A DNA stretch of 64,000 nt from positions 1,488,001 to 1,552,000 of the forward strand of contig NZ_CP152413.1 of NCBI RefSeq assembly GCF_038967635.1. The letters run 5' to 3'. The notes below the pieces were generated by a model, which did not search any database, had not been told where the DNA came from, and worked only from the letters and a program-made list of their open reading frames with translations. Below are positions 52,394 through 62,029 of the stretch, piece after piece (the first letter of the stretch is position 1; each line of letters opens with the position of its first letter). Position numbers and translations under genes: made by a program. Origin of the DNA: Bradyrhizobium sp. B124 (GTDB lineage: Bacteria > Pseudomonadota > Alphaproteobacteria > Rhizobiales > Xanthobacteraceae).

Positions 52394-52803
52394 TCATCGC
52401 GCGTCACCGCCACGCCACTCGACAATTGTGCTGCGCTCGTGAGGTGATGTTGCAAAGCGGGCCTTCAGATACCTCGCCTGCGTGCGCTCAACCCGCAAGC
52501 GATCCCCAATTGCGGCCCTGAGAACCTCATGCCTCTCGCGATCTTCCGGCAATGCAGGGTGAGATTCGACAGAGACCTCGCCCCGCGCAAATGCTGAGTT
52601 CCAGCGCAGCCAAATGTCCCAGTCTTCGAGGACGAGGGCGAAAAGGCCTTCGTCGACCGGCGAAACAAAAAAGTGTCGCCGTATTCTTCTGAACTGTGGT
52701 CGAACTCAGCCTCGTGGATGTGCGGCACGCCATCGACGTCTGCGAGCCCCAGGCGGGGCCCGTCATAATATTCGTTGATCGTGTGGACGCGGTCCCAAGC
52801 CAT
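52394..52803 (-). pseudogene. Frameshifted unknown gene
   Basis: The first 45 codons (MAWDRVHTINEYYDGPRLGL, ADVDGVPHIHEAEFDHSSEE, YGDTF) run in one frame. After the poly-A run 52667-52672 (poly-T in the gene) the sensible sequence continues in another frame (FVSPVDEGLFALVLEDWDIW, LRWNSAFARGEVSVESHPAL, ending VEWRGGDAR) to a TGA at 52394-52396. One more base in the run would restore a protein of ~136 residues. Either a true frameshift or a sequencing error. It is a conserved-looking cytoplasmic protein of unknown function. Confidence 0.75.
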
Positions 52804-52820
52804 TGAACGCCTCGCCTGTA

Positions 52821-53588
52821 TCAGCCCGCCAGCCACCAGGTCTGCAGCGTCGCCGCAAAATTGTTCAGCCCGTGCAGCAGGATGGTCAGCCAGGTCGAGC
52901 CGGTGCGGAAGCGCAGGTAACCGAACAGGAACCCGATCGAAAGCACCTCACAGAGGAAGAACCAGTCGTACTGCAGGTGCATGAAGGTCCAGACGATCGA
53001 CGACAGCAGGATCGCGCCATAGGGGCCGAGCCGGGATTCCGACCAGCCGCGATAGAGCCAGCCACGCGCGAACAGCTCCTCCCAGAGCGGCGCGGCCACG
53101 GCGAAGGCGATCACCAGAAGCCACAGCGCGCTGTGCTCCTGCGCCGATTTCAGCACATCGCCCATGAAGCCCGGCGTCACCTCGCGGCCGGCGGCGCGGG
53201 ACACCATGTCCCAGGCGCCGACCAGCACGACGAGCGCGACGACGCCGATGATCACGTTCTTCCACGACGTTCCGCGCAGCCCGAGGTAATCGGCGAACGG
53301 GATCCCGGTCCGGCGGATCGCGAACCACAGCACCAGCAGCACCATCGGCAGGCCGGCGAGCACCGAGAGCGAAATCGTCAGACCGTCGGCGACCACATGG
53401 GTGATGCCGGCCGCCGACAGTTCTCCGCCCTGCTCGATGATGCGGTAGATGACGACGGCAACCTGGCCGACGAACATTGCGACGAAGATCAAAAGGCCCC
53501 ACAGCGCGGTGCCCCAGAACTTCCAGACCCGCGGTGGTGGCGGCGGTTCGATAGTGGCAGTCGCGTCGTGCGGCGTGAGAGAATCCAT
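52821..53588 (-). CDS. CPBP family intramembrane metalloprotease
   Basis: 255 residues, about eight transmembrane helices. The CPBP (Abi/Rce1-like) motifs are all there: Glu170-Glu171 and Arg175 in WEELFARGWLYRG, His204 in TFMHLQYD, and His239/Asn243 in LLHGLNNF. Family members cleave within membranes or act in toxin maturation/immunity. It starts with a Pro-rich cytosolic leader (TIEPPPPPRVW). Substrate unknown. Confidence 0.88.
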   Translation of the reverse strand: MDSLTPHDATATIEPPPPPRVWKFWGTALWGLLIFVAMFVGQVAVVIYRIIEQGGELSAAGITHVVADGLTISLSVLAGLPMVLLVLWFAIRRTGIPFADYLGLRGTSWKNVIIGVVALVVLVGAWDMVSRAAGREVTPGFMGDVLKSAQEHSALWLLVIAFAVAAPLWEELFARGWLYRGWSESRLGPYGAILLSSIVWTFMHLQYDWFFLCEVLSIGFLFGYLRFRTGSTWLTILLHGLNNFAATLQTWWLAG

Positions 53589-53610
53589 CAGCGAACCTCG
53601 GCTCTATCAA

Positions 53611-53704
53611 TTCGTCATGGCCGGGCTTGTCCCGGCCATCCACGTCTTTTCTTGCTCCGCCGAAGCAAAGACGTGGATGCCCGGCACAAGGCCGGGCATG
53701 ACGG
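53611..53704. repeat. REP-like palindromic element
   Basis: GTCATGGCCGGGCTTGTCCC, then CATCCACGTCTTT, is mirrored by AAAGACGTGGATG, then CGGCACAAGGCCGGGCATGA. Typical Bradyrhizobium intergenic repeat, between the CPBP gene and the acyl-CoA dehydrogenase gene. Confidence 0.85.
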
Positions 53705-53716
53705 TGGTGAATATGG

Positions 53717-55360
53717 TCATGGCAGCGCCCGCGCCAGCAGCGCGCGCTGATCGGTATCGGAGAGGTCCACCGCGCCGTACATGCCGGCGTGGCGTTCGGC
53801 AAGCCGTGTCGCCGCGAACAGTTCGGCATTTTTCGGCGAGACCTGGTTGAGCGCCGCAGTGGCAGCCAAGAGCGCCAGCTTCTCGACTGCAAGCCGTGCG
53901 ATACGCTCGCTGTCCGGGCGGCGGAACGATTGTCCGATCGACGCAAGTGCCTCAACGGCGCCCGGCAGACCCCTGGTCTCGTCGGCGAGCGTACGCAGCA
54001 CAGCGAGCGCGGCATCGGCCTCGCGGCCGAGTGCGCGCAACACGTCGAGGCACATCACGTTGCCGGAGCCTTCCCAGATCGCATTGACCGGCGACTCCCG
54101 GTAATGCCGCGCCAGAATGCCCTCCTCGACATAGCCATTGCCGCCGAGGCACTCCATCGCCTCATAGAGGAAGCCGGGTGCGCTCTTGCAGGTCCAGTAT
54201 TTGATCGCCGGCGTCAGCAGCCGCATATAGGCAGCCTCGCCCGGGTCAGTGGGCGCTCGATCGAAGGCGCGGCACAGCCGCATCACCAGCGCGATCGACG
54301 CCTCGACATGCAGCGCCATGTCCGACAGCACCGCCTGCATCAGCGGCTGGTCGGCGAGACGCCTCTGGAACACGCTGCGATGCCGCGCGTGATTGAGCGC
54401 ATGCGCCAGCCCCGAGCGCATCAGGCCTGCGGAGGCGATCGCACAATCCTGCCGCGTCAGCTGCACCATCTGGATGATGGTGCGGATGCCCTTGCCCTCG
54501 TCGCCGATCAATTCGGCATGGGCGCCGTGGAATTCGACCTCCGACGATGCGTTGGAGCGGTTGCCGAGCTTGTCCTTCAGCCGCTGGAAGTGGATCGCAT
54601 TGACCGTGCCGTCGGGCGCAAAGCGCGGCATGAAGAAGCAGCTCAGGCCCGCGCTCGTCTGCGCCAGCACCAGGAAGGCGTCGCACATCGGCGCCGACAT
54701 GAACCATTTGTGCCCGGTGATGCGCCAGGCATCGCCGTCGCGCTCGGCGCGCGTCATGTTGGCGCGCACATCGGTGCCGCCCTGCTTCTCCGTCATGCCC
54801 ATGCCGAGCGTCATGCCGCGCTTGGTCCACCATGGCGCAAAGCTCGGGTCGTAGGCGCGCGTGGCGATGACCGGCATCGTCTTCGCCAGAATATCCGGCT
54901 GCGAGGCCAGCGCCGCGACCGAGGCGCGCGTCATCGTGATCGGGCAGAGATGACCGGTCTCGACCTGGGAAGCGAGATAGAACCTTGCCGCGCGCACCAC
55001 CTCGGCCGCCCCGCCGGCCGGCTTGCCGTCGGCGGTCCAGGTCGAGTTGTGCACGCCGGCATGGGCCGAGTGCGCCATCAGCTCGTGATAGGCCGGATGA
55101 AACTCGACCTCGTCGCGGCGGTTGCCCCTGGCATCGAAGGTTCGCAGTTTCGGTGTGTTCTCGTTGGCGACGCGGCCGCGCTCCGCCATGACGGCCGATC
55201 CCCAATGCTTGCCGAAATCCACCAGCTCTGCGCTAGCCGCCGCCCCGCCATTGGCGGCGACCGCCGCGGCTAGCGGCGCGTCCGCCGTGAAGAGATCGAC
55301 ATCCCAAAATGGCGGCGACTGGTTGAAGACATCGTGGGTGGCGAACGGAGCCTGCGTCAT
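53717..55360 (-). CDS. AidB-like acyl-CoA dehydrogenase
   Basis: 547 residues from MTQAPFATHDVFNQSPPFWD (a start 8 codons upstream is possible). The sequence matches AidB rather than ordinary acyl-CoA dehydrogenases: N-terminal VFNQSPPFWDVDLF, WWTKRGMTLGMGMTEKQGGT, TGHKWFMSAPMCDAFLVLAQ, the flavin-site ECLGGNGYVEEGILARHYRE and PVNAIWEGSGNVMCLDVLRA. E. coli AidB is part of the adaptive response to alkylation and may oxidise or shield; here it stands alone without ada. Confidence 0.9.
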   Translation of the reverse strand: MTQAPFATHDVFNQSPPFWDVDLFTADAPLAAAVAANGGAAASAELVDFGKHWGSAVMAERGRVANENTPKLRTFDARGNRRDEVEFHPAYHELMAHSAHAGVHNSTWTADGKPAGGAAEVVRAARFYLASQVETGHLCPITMTRASVAALASQPDILAKTMPVIATRAYDPSFAPWWTKRGMTLGMGMTEKQGGTDVRANMTRAERDGDAWRITGHKWFMSAPMCDAFLVLAQTSAGLSCFFMPRFAPDGTVNAIHFQRLKDKLGNRSNASSEVEFHGAHAELIGDEGKGIRTIIQMVQLTRQDCAIASAGLMRSGLAHALNHARHRSVFQRRLADQPLMQAVLSDMALHVEASIALVMRLCRAFDRAPTDPGEAAYMRLLTPAIKYWTCKSAPGFLYEAMECLGGNGYVEEGILARHYRESPVNAIWEGSGNVMCLDVLRALGREADAALAVLRTLADETRGLPGAVEALASIGQSFRRPDSERIARLAVEKLALLAATAALNQVSPKNAELFAATRLAERHAGMYGAVDLSDTDQRALLARALP

Positions 55361-55494
55361 GGTCTCCTCGGCGATTGGTCGCACTGCGCGCGATGCCCGG
55401 ACAACGGTCTTCGTTGGTGGCAGCAGCGCCGTAATTGGAATCGGGGGATCATAAGCCTGCGAGCCGGCGCGGGGCAGCGAAAAGTACGCGTCCG

Positions 55495-55947
55495 CTAGAT
55501 GCTTCCGTGCCTCGGAGCGTGGCGGCCGAGCCAGCGGTCGACCCAGTCGTTGGCGCGGGTCCGGTTCGCCTCCCTCCTGGACGCCTGGACCGGAAAGATG
55601 TCGCCGCGGTTCAGTTGCCGGTTATCGGGGTACTCGGCCAATTGCAGGTTCGATTCATGCGCGGCGCCGTCGACCGGAGAGATGTAGGCAAACCGGATCT
55701 CGATCTTGTGCTTGATGTCGGAGCCCTGCCATTTTGGATGATGACGCGCCAGAAGCTCGACAAGCTCGCAAGGCAACAGATCCGAGGTCGAGCTCCGATT
55801 GTCCTCGGTCTTCTCCATATAGCATTGCTCCTTGACGCTGCTGACGCGCGCGTCGATCGGCCGGAAGTTCACCCGCTTGTCGAACTCGATGTAGGCATAG
55901 AGGCCCGCGACGCCGATAGCGATCATCCCGTAGAGCCCCAGACGCAT
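55495..55947 (-). CDS. Anchored protein of tandem family, copy A
   Basis: 150 residues from MRLGLYGMIAIGVAGLYAYI (an N-terminal anchor). The exposed part includes VNFRPIDARVSSVKEQCYME, HHPKWQGSDIKHKIEIRFAY then ISPVDGAAHESNLQLAEYPD and a basic tail. It is a clear paralogue of the gene just upstream (35 bp). Two Cys may form a disulfide in the periplasm. Function unknown. Confidence 0.72.
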   Translation of the reverse strand: MRLGLYGMIAIGVAGLYAYIEFDKRVNFRPIDARVSSVKEQCYMEKTEDNRSSTSDLLPCELVELLARHHPKWQGSDIKHKIEIRFAYISPVDGAAHESNLQLAEYPDNRQLNRGDIFPVQASRREANRTRANDWVDRWLGRHAPRHGSI

Positions 55948-55982
55948 GGTCGAACTCCCATCCTGTCGGACCGCTGTGACGG

Positions 55983-56396
55983 TCAGATCATGCGCGTCTT
56001 GTCTGCCTTGGTCTTGGAGGCCAGTACCGGAAAAACCTCGCCGGCGCGCAGCGGCTTGCCGCTGGGGAAGTACGACATCTCCAGGCTCGACTGGTGCGAG
56101 ACGCCATCGACCGGCGAGACATAGACGACGCGCACCTCGATTTTGTGCATCACGTGATAGCCCTGCCACTTCGGATGCTCCTTCCGCAGCAGCTCGGCGG
56201 TTTCGCAGCGAGTGAGGTCGGACGTGAACGTCGTCTTGGTGATGACGCCGCGCTCGACCTTTTCCAGATAGCACTGGTCATTGACGCTGCTGATGCGCGC
56301 ATCGACGCGCTGGTAATTCGCGCCCTTGTCGTACTGGTCGTAAATCGCAATGCCGGCAGCGCCGACGACAATGATGGCAATGGCTCCGAAACGCAT
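55983..56396 (-). CDS. Anchored protein of tandem family, copy B
   Basis: 137 residues from MRFGAIAIIVVGAAGIAIYD. Shared with copy A: a membrane anchor, ANYQRVDARISSVNDQCYLE, EHPKWQGYHVMHKIEVRVVY then VSPVDGVSHQSSLEM. Both may have a beta-barrel or DUF3592-like fold, but this is not certain. It lies directly upstream of copy A, so they form a small operon. Confidence 0.72.
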   Translation of the reverse strand: MRFGAIAIIVVGAAGIAIYDQYDKGANYQRVDARISSVNDQCYLEKVERGVITKTTFTSDLTRCETAELLRKEHPKWQGYHVMHKIEVRVVYVSPVDGVSHQSSLEMSYFPSGKPLRAGEVFPVLASKTKADKTRMI

Positions 56397-56527
56397 GCTT
56401 CGTGCTCCTGTAATGCCCGCACTTCAAACGGCCACAATTAAGGAGTGTTGAACGCGCGCCCAGCTACTTTTGCGATGGCAAGCCTTCTCTTGCCGAAATG
56501 CCTCGGATTTGAGGAAATTCCGTCGCG

Positions 56528-57274
56528 TCAGCGCGGCCGCGCGATTGGGAAATCATAGGCCGGCCCGCCGGCCTCCGGCAGCGAAAAGTGCCACCATTCC
56601 TTTGAATAGGTCACGAACCCCTGCCGGGCCATCGCCGCGACCAGAAGGTTGCGCCAGCGGCGCTGCGCCGGCGTGATCGCGCTGGCGGCGGTATGCCCCT
56701 TCACGTCGGAGCAATCGTAGCCGGTGCCCATGTCGACGCTGCCCTCCGGGGCACGCTCGGCGACCTGCGCGGTGCAGTCGGCATAGTCCTTGGCCGGATC
56801 GAACTTGCGCGAATTGTCCGCGGTCAGATCGACCAGCGTGAGATCGAGCGCCGCCCCGGTCGAATGACCGGAATGGGTGGCGATGTAACCGAGGCGGAAC
56901 AGATCCGCCTTCGAGAACGCCGGGTTGTAGCGCCGCTCGGCGGCGGTCTCCTTGCCGTTCCGCGACCACGCCACCATGTCGGCGACAGCGCGGGCCGGCC
57001 GGTAGCAATCGAACATCTTCAGCGACAGGCGTTGCCGCGCCAGTTCCTGCTGCACAGCCTTGAGCCGCAGCCCCACCTCCCGCTTCACCACGCATTCCGC
57101 CGCGCCATAGCCCGCGATCGGCCGCCCCATGAAATTATTGGAGGTCGCGTAGCGGATGTCCTGGATGATGGTCGGATCGATGTCGCGCAGGAACGCGAAG
57201 TCGCCGGGCAGCTTCTGGGCGAAGGCAGACGAGATCGCCCCGAAGACCAGCAATGCGATCACGGCAATTTTCAC
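56528..57274 (-). CDS. D-alanyl-D-alanine dipeptidase (VanX/M15D family)
   Basis: 248 residues from GTG 57274, which has a GGGGA upstream and then gives a signal peptide (MKIAVIALLVFGAISSAFA). The M15D zinc site is intact: DIDPTIIQDIRYATSNNFMG, SGHSTGAALDLTL (His and Asp) and EWWHFSL (His). It should cleave D-Ala-D-Ala in the periplasm, recycling or remodelling peptidoglycan precursors. In this context it is not part of a vancomycin-resistance cluster. Confidence 0.87.
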   Translation of the reverse strand: MKIAVIALLVFGAISSAFAQKLPGDFAFLRDIDPTIIQDIRYATSNNFMGRPIAGYGAAECVVKREVGLRLKAVQQELARQRLSLKMFDCYRPARAVADMVAWSRNGKETAAERRYNPAFSKADLFRLGYIATHSGHSTGAALDLTLVDLTADNSRKFDPAKDYADCTAQVAERAPEGSVDMGTGYDCSDVKGHTAASAITPAQRRWRNLLVAAMARQGFVTYSKEWWHFSLPEAGGPAYDFPIARPR

Positions 57275-57516
57275 GAGTCCCCGCTCCGCTGTCTTGCCTG
57301 CATGGCCGTCCAAGGGACCACCTCGCCTATGCTCCGCCTGAGCCCGGTCCTCCACGTCTTGTTCCGGAAAAACCAGCAAAAGCAAGGCGCGGACAGCTCG
57401 CAACAGGCCCAGGCACGATGGCGTAGAAACCCAGCCCCATCTTACTCGGGGAAAACTCCGCCTAGCCCTCTTCGCGCTTGCCCCACCGGCCATCCGCGCC
57501 TATAGCTCTCGCTTTA
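57275..57516. promoter_or_regulatory. Divergent promoter region dipeptidase / pyrB
   Basis: 242 bp. The pyrB leader ends in TTTAATGACCCCATCATTAAA. The short dyad TTTAATGA-CCCCA-TCATTAAA (57511-57531) spans the pyrB start, where it could act in regulation of pyrB by translation. No further motif seen. Confidence 0.45.
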
Positions 57517-58470
<954 letters not shown>

Positions 58471-58474
58471 CGCC

Positions 58475-59776
58475 ATGCTGACTGACCGCCGCCCCATCCT
58501 GCTCGCCAACGCCCGCGTCATCGATCCGTCCCGCGACTTCGACGGTCCGGGCGACGTCCTGATCGCCGACGGCGTGATCCGTGACGCCAAGCGCGGCATC
58601 GGCGCCGCCGGCGTCCCCGAAGGCACCGACATCGTCAATTGCGCCGGCAAGATCGTGGCCCCCGGCCTGATCGACATGCGCGCCTTCGTCGGCGAGCCCG
58701 GAGCCAGCCACCGCGAGACCTTCGCGTCCGCCAGCCAGGCCGCCGCCGCCGGCGGCATCACCACCATCATCTGCCAGCCCGACACCTCGCCGGTGATCGA
58801 CAATTCGGCGACCGTCGACTTCGTGCTGCGCCGCGCCCGCGACACCGCGATCGTCAACATCCACCCGATGGCGGCGCTGACCAAGGGCATGCAGGGCCAG
58901 GAGATGACCGAGATCGGCCTGTTGAAGGCCGCCGGCGCGGTTGCCTTCACCGATGGCGACCGCAGCGTCACCAATGCCCAGGTGATGCGGCGCGCGCTGA
59001 CCTACGCTCGCGATTTCGACGCGCTGATCGTGCATCACACCGAGGACCCGAATCTGGTGGGCGAAGGCGTGATGAACGAGGGCGAGTTCGCTACGCGGCT
59101 CGGGCTCGCCGGGATTCCGACCGCCGCCGAGTCGATCATGCTCGAGCGCGACATGCGGCTCGCGGCGCTGACCGGCGGGCGCTATCACGCGGCGTCGCTG
59201 ACCTCGATCGAGTCGCTGGAGATCCTCAAGCATGCCCGCGACAACGGGCTCAACGTCTCGGCTTCGGTCTCGATCAACCACGTGACTCTGAACGAGAACG
59301 ACATCGGCCCCTACCGCACCTTCCTCAAGCTGGCGCCGCCGCTGCGCACCGAGGAGGACCGCAGGGCGCTGGTCGCAGCGCTCGCCTCCGGCCTGATCGA
59401 CGTCGTGATGAGCGACCACAATCCGCAGGACGTCGAGGTCAAGCGGCTGCCGTTCGCGGAAGCGGCGAGCGGCGCGGTCGGCCTGCAGACCATGCTGCCG
59501 GCGGCGCTGCGGCTGATCCACAATGGCGAGATGGAGTTCAAAACGCTGATCCGGGCGATGTCGACGCGGCCGGCGGAACTGCTCGGCCTGCCCGGCGGCA
59601 CGCTGCGCGCCGGGGCCCCCGCCGACGTGATCGTGATCGACGCCGACACCCCCTGGGTGCTCGACCGCGACGACCTCAAATCGCTGTGCAAGAATACGCC
59701 GTTCGACGACGCCCGCTTCTCGGGCCGCGTGACGCGGACGATCGTCGGCGGACGGACGGTGTACGAACACGTCTAA
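58475..59776 (+). CDS. Dihydroorotase homologue lacking HxH metal motif (PyrC'-type)
   Basis: 433 residues. The amidohydrolase fold is clear (APGLIDMRAFVGEPGASHRE at the start, GGITTIICQPDTSPVIDN, DVVMSDHNPQDVEVKRLPFA). In active class I enzymes the loop reads DMHVHLREPG. Here it is DMRAFVGEPG, so both metal-binding His (positions 69 and 71) and the substrate-binding Arg (73) are lost. A DHN Asp and one His (IVHHTED) remain. In Pseudomonas a comparable inactive subunit is needed to assemble ATCase. An active dihydroorotase must be coded elsewhere if this reading is right. Confidence 0.88.
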   Translation: MLTDRRPILLANARVIDPSRDFDGPGDVLIADGVIRDAKRGIGAAGVPEGTDIVNCAGKIVAPGLIDMRAFVGEPGASHRETFASASQAAAAGGITTIICQPDTSPVIDNSATVDFVLRRARDTAIVNIHPMAALTKGMQGQEMTEIGLLKAAGAVAFTDGDRSVTNAQVMRRALTYARDFDALIVHHTEDPNLVGEGVMNEGEFATRLGLAGIPTAAESIMLERDMRLAALTGGRYHAASLTSIESLEILKHARDNGLNVSASVSINHVTLNENDIGPYRTFLKLAPPLRTEEDRRALVAALASGLIDVVMSDHNPQDVEVKRLPFAEAASGAVGLQTMLPAALRLIHNGEMEFKTLIRAMSTRPAELLGLPGGTLRAGAPADVIVIDADTPWVLDRDDLKSLCKNTPFDDARFSGRVTRTIVGGRTVYEHV

Positions 59777-59789
59777 ATTGGCGTGGAAC

Positions 59790-59897
59790 TCAGCGCGCCG
59801 CGAGTTGCGACATCGCTTCCATCGTCGTTCCAACGACGATGGCCGCGACGTAAACCACAAAGAAAACCTGCTCAAGCCGCCTGCGAACAGAAGCCAT
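59790..59897 (-). CDS. 35-residue single-span membrane peptide
   Basis: MASVRRRLEQVFFVVYVAAI then VVGTTMEAMSQLAAR. The hydrophobic core VFFVVYVAAIVVG is flanked by Arg, as in many small membrane proteins. GAGGGAGC lies about 8 nt before the ATG, a good ribosome-binding site. It lies opposite to its neighbours pyrC' and plsY. Function unknown. Confidence 0.6.
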   Translation of the reverse strand: MASVRRRLEQVFFVVYVAAIVVGTTMEAMSQLAAR

Positions 59898-60002
59898 GAT
59901 AAGCTCCCTCATTTCCAAGGCCATGGTGCGGATTGATGGTTAATATTTCATTGACGGAATTGGCAAAAATGGACCGGATCGACCGTCCAGGGAACCACCG
60001 CG

Positions 60003-60599
60003 ATGTCTGCTGACGCGCTGCTGCTCGCCGCCTTCCTGATCGGCTATCTCCTGGGCTCGATCCCGTTCGGCATGATCCTCACCAGGCTCGCCGGCACGCA
60101 GGATCTGCGCACCATCGGCTCGGGCAATATCGGCGCCACCAACGTGCTGCGCACCGGCCACAAGGGCCTCGCCGCGGCGACGCTGATCGGCGACATGCTC
60201 AAGGGCACCGTCGCCGTCATCATCGCGGGCTCGATCGACGGCCCGAACGCGGCGATGCTCGCGGCGCTGGGCGCGTTCCTCGGCCACCTGTTCCCGGTCT
60301 GGCTCAGGTTTCGCGGCGGCAAGGGCGTCGCGACCTATATCGGCGTGCTGCTCGGCCTGTTCTGGCCCGCGGCGCTGATCTTCGCCGTGATCTGGATCGG
60401 CACCGCCACCACCACGCGCTACTCGTCGCTGTCGGCGCTGATCGCCGCGTTCGTGACGCCGCTGTTCCTGTGGTGGTTCGGCCACAACGCGCTCGCCTCG
60501 CTGTTCGCCGTGCTGACGCTGCTGCTGTTCTACACACACCGCGAGAACATCAAGCGACTGCAGGCCGGCACCGAAGGCAAGATCGGCGAGAAGAAGTGA
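60003..60599 (+). CDS. plsY: Glycerol-3-phosphate acyltransferase PlsY
   Basis: 198 residues, five or six transmembrane helices: [40 protein letters not shown] (catalytic loop), and [20 protein letters not shown] (active-site/phosphate loop). It acylates glycerol 3-phosphate from acyl-phosphate in the first step of phospholipid synthesis. It is followed by a palindromic repeat. Confidence 0.95.
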   Translation: MSADALLLAAFLIGYLLGSIPFGMILTRLAGTQDLRTIGSGNIGATNVLRTGHKGLAAATLIGDMLKGTVAVIIAGSIDGPNAAMLAALGAFLGHLFPVWLRFRGGKGVATYIGVLLGLFWPAALIFAVIWIGTATTTRYSSLSALIAAFVTPLFLWWFGHNALASLFAVLTLLLFYTHRENIKRLQAGTEGKIGEKK

Positions 60600-60604
60600 C
60601 GTCA

Positions 60605-60685
60605 GTCATTCCGGGGCATCGCGCAGCGATGAACCCGGAATCTCGAGATTCCGGGTCTGGTGCTTACGCACCATCCCGGAATGAC
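60605..60685. repeat. REP-like element with a 22-bp perfect palindrome
   Basis: Outer arms GTCATTCCGG (60605-60614) and CCGGAATGAC (60676-60685). The inner palindrome at 60634-60655 has arms CCCGGAATCTC / GAGATTCCGGG with no spacer. It lies between convergent plsY and the amidase gene and may stop transcription from both sides. Confidence 0.87.
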
Positions 60686-60689
60686 GTTG

Positions 60690-61928
60690 CTACCGCCTCA
60701 GCGCATCCTCGACAAAGCTCGCCGCCGCCAGCGCCTTCGCGTCATCACCAAAACCCGAGATCACGGTCACGCCGACCGGCAATCCGCCCTCGGCGGTCAG
60801 CGTCGGCACGTTGACGCAGGGCACGCCCATCAAGGTCCAGAGCCGGTTGTAGCGGGGATCGCCGGTCGAGGCCAAGCCGTGGGGCGCGGCACCCGGCGCC
60901 GATAGCGTCAGCAGCACGTCGACCTCGCCAAAAATCGCTGACAGCGCCTGCCGCGCCCGCAGCGTGACGTCCATCGCCGCGTCGTACTCGGCGGGTGTGC
61001 CGCCCTTGCTCTCGTCGAGCCGGCCGCGCAGCAGCGGCGGCATCGCATCGTAGTTCTGGCCGTATTCCCAGGCGAACGACTGGTGCGCCTCGAACTCCTG
61101 CACCACCGGATGGATCCGCCACGCCTCCGCGATGATCTCCGGCATCGCGAGCTCGTGCACGATTGCCCCCGCGCGTTCCGCCGCCCGCGCGGCCTTCTGC
61201 AACGCCTCCGCGCCGGATGGTTCGGGCGCGCCGGCGAAGGCTTGCGTCACGACGCCGATGCGCGGCACTGCGAGCTCAGACGGCACGACAAGCTCGGGGC
61301 GCCTGGTCATCGCGGCCAGCCCCAGCGCTACGTCGCGCACACCGGCGCCGAACAGCCCCACCGTATCGAGCGTCCACGAAAAACACTTCACGCCGACGGT
61401 CGGCAGCAGCCGGTAGCTCGGCTTGATCGCGGCGACGCCGCAGAACGAGGCCGGCCGGATCACCGAGCCGCCGGTCTGCGTGCCCAATGCCAACGGGATC
61501 ATCCCGGCGGCGACCGCAGCCGCCGAGCCCGACGACGATCCGCCCGGCGTGTGCGCATGATTGTGCGGATTGAGCGTTGCGGTCGGATCGTTCGCTGCGA
61601 ACGCGGTGGTCGTGGTCTTGCCGATGATGGTCGCGCCGGCCTGCTTCAGCGCCATCACCACAGGCGCATCGGCGCGCGGCTGATGGCCGCGGTAGATCGC
61701 AGCCCCCATCTCGGTCGGGAACTCGGCGGTATCGATGATGTCCTTGATGCCGACCGCGATGCCGCGCAGCGGCCCGGCATCCTGCGCACGTGCCTTCGCG
61801 TCGTGGCGGACAAAGGCGCCGATCGTCTTGTCCTGCGCACCGATCGCCTGCAGCGATTGGTTGATGGCGGCCTCGGGCGACAGCGCGCCCTGTTCGATAC
61901 GCGCTTGGAGGTCGGCAAGTGAGATCAT
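60690..61928 (-). CDS. Amidase-signature family hydrolase
   Basis: 412 residues. The triad is complete: Lys62 in [12 protein letters not shown], cis-Ser131 in [13 protein letters not shown], nucleophile Ser155 in [12 protein letters not shown]. The spacing is the same as in malonamidase E2. The C-terminal half has [12 protein letters not shown]. It hydrolyses an amide of unknown type. Its 3' end is set next to the REP-like element. Confidence 0.9.
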   Translation of the reverse strand: MISLADLQARIEQGALSPEAAINQSLQAIGAQDKTIGAFVRHDAKARAQDAGPLRGIAVGIKDIIDTAEFPTEMGAAIYRGHQPRADAPVVMALKQAGATIIGKTTTTAFAANDPTATLNPHNHAHTPGGSSSGSAAAVAAGMIPLALGTQTGGSVIRPASFCGVAAIKPSYRLLPTVGVKCFSWTLDTVGLFGAGVRDVALGLAAMTRRPELVVPSELAVPRIGVVTQAFAGAPEPSGAEALQKAARAAERAGAIVHELAMPEIIAEAWRIHPVVQEFEAHQSFAWEYGQNYDAMPPLLRGRLDESKGGTPAEYDAAMDVTLRARQALSAIFGEVDVLLTLSAPGAAPHGLASTGDPRYNRLWTLMGVPCVNVPTLTAEGGLPVGVTVISGFGDDAKALAAASFVEDALRR

Positions 61929-62029
61929 GGGCGGCTTCCTCGAATTGGCGACCGCTTGTAGCGCGTCACGCCTACTCCGCCAATGTCGCGGTTGATCACA
62001 ATCCCTGGTTGGGCGAAGCTAGAGCCCGC

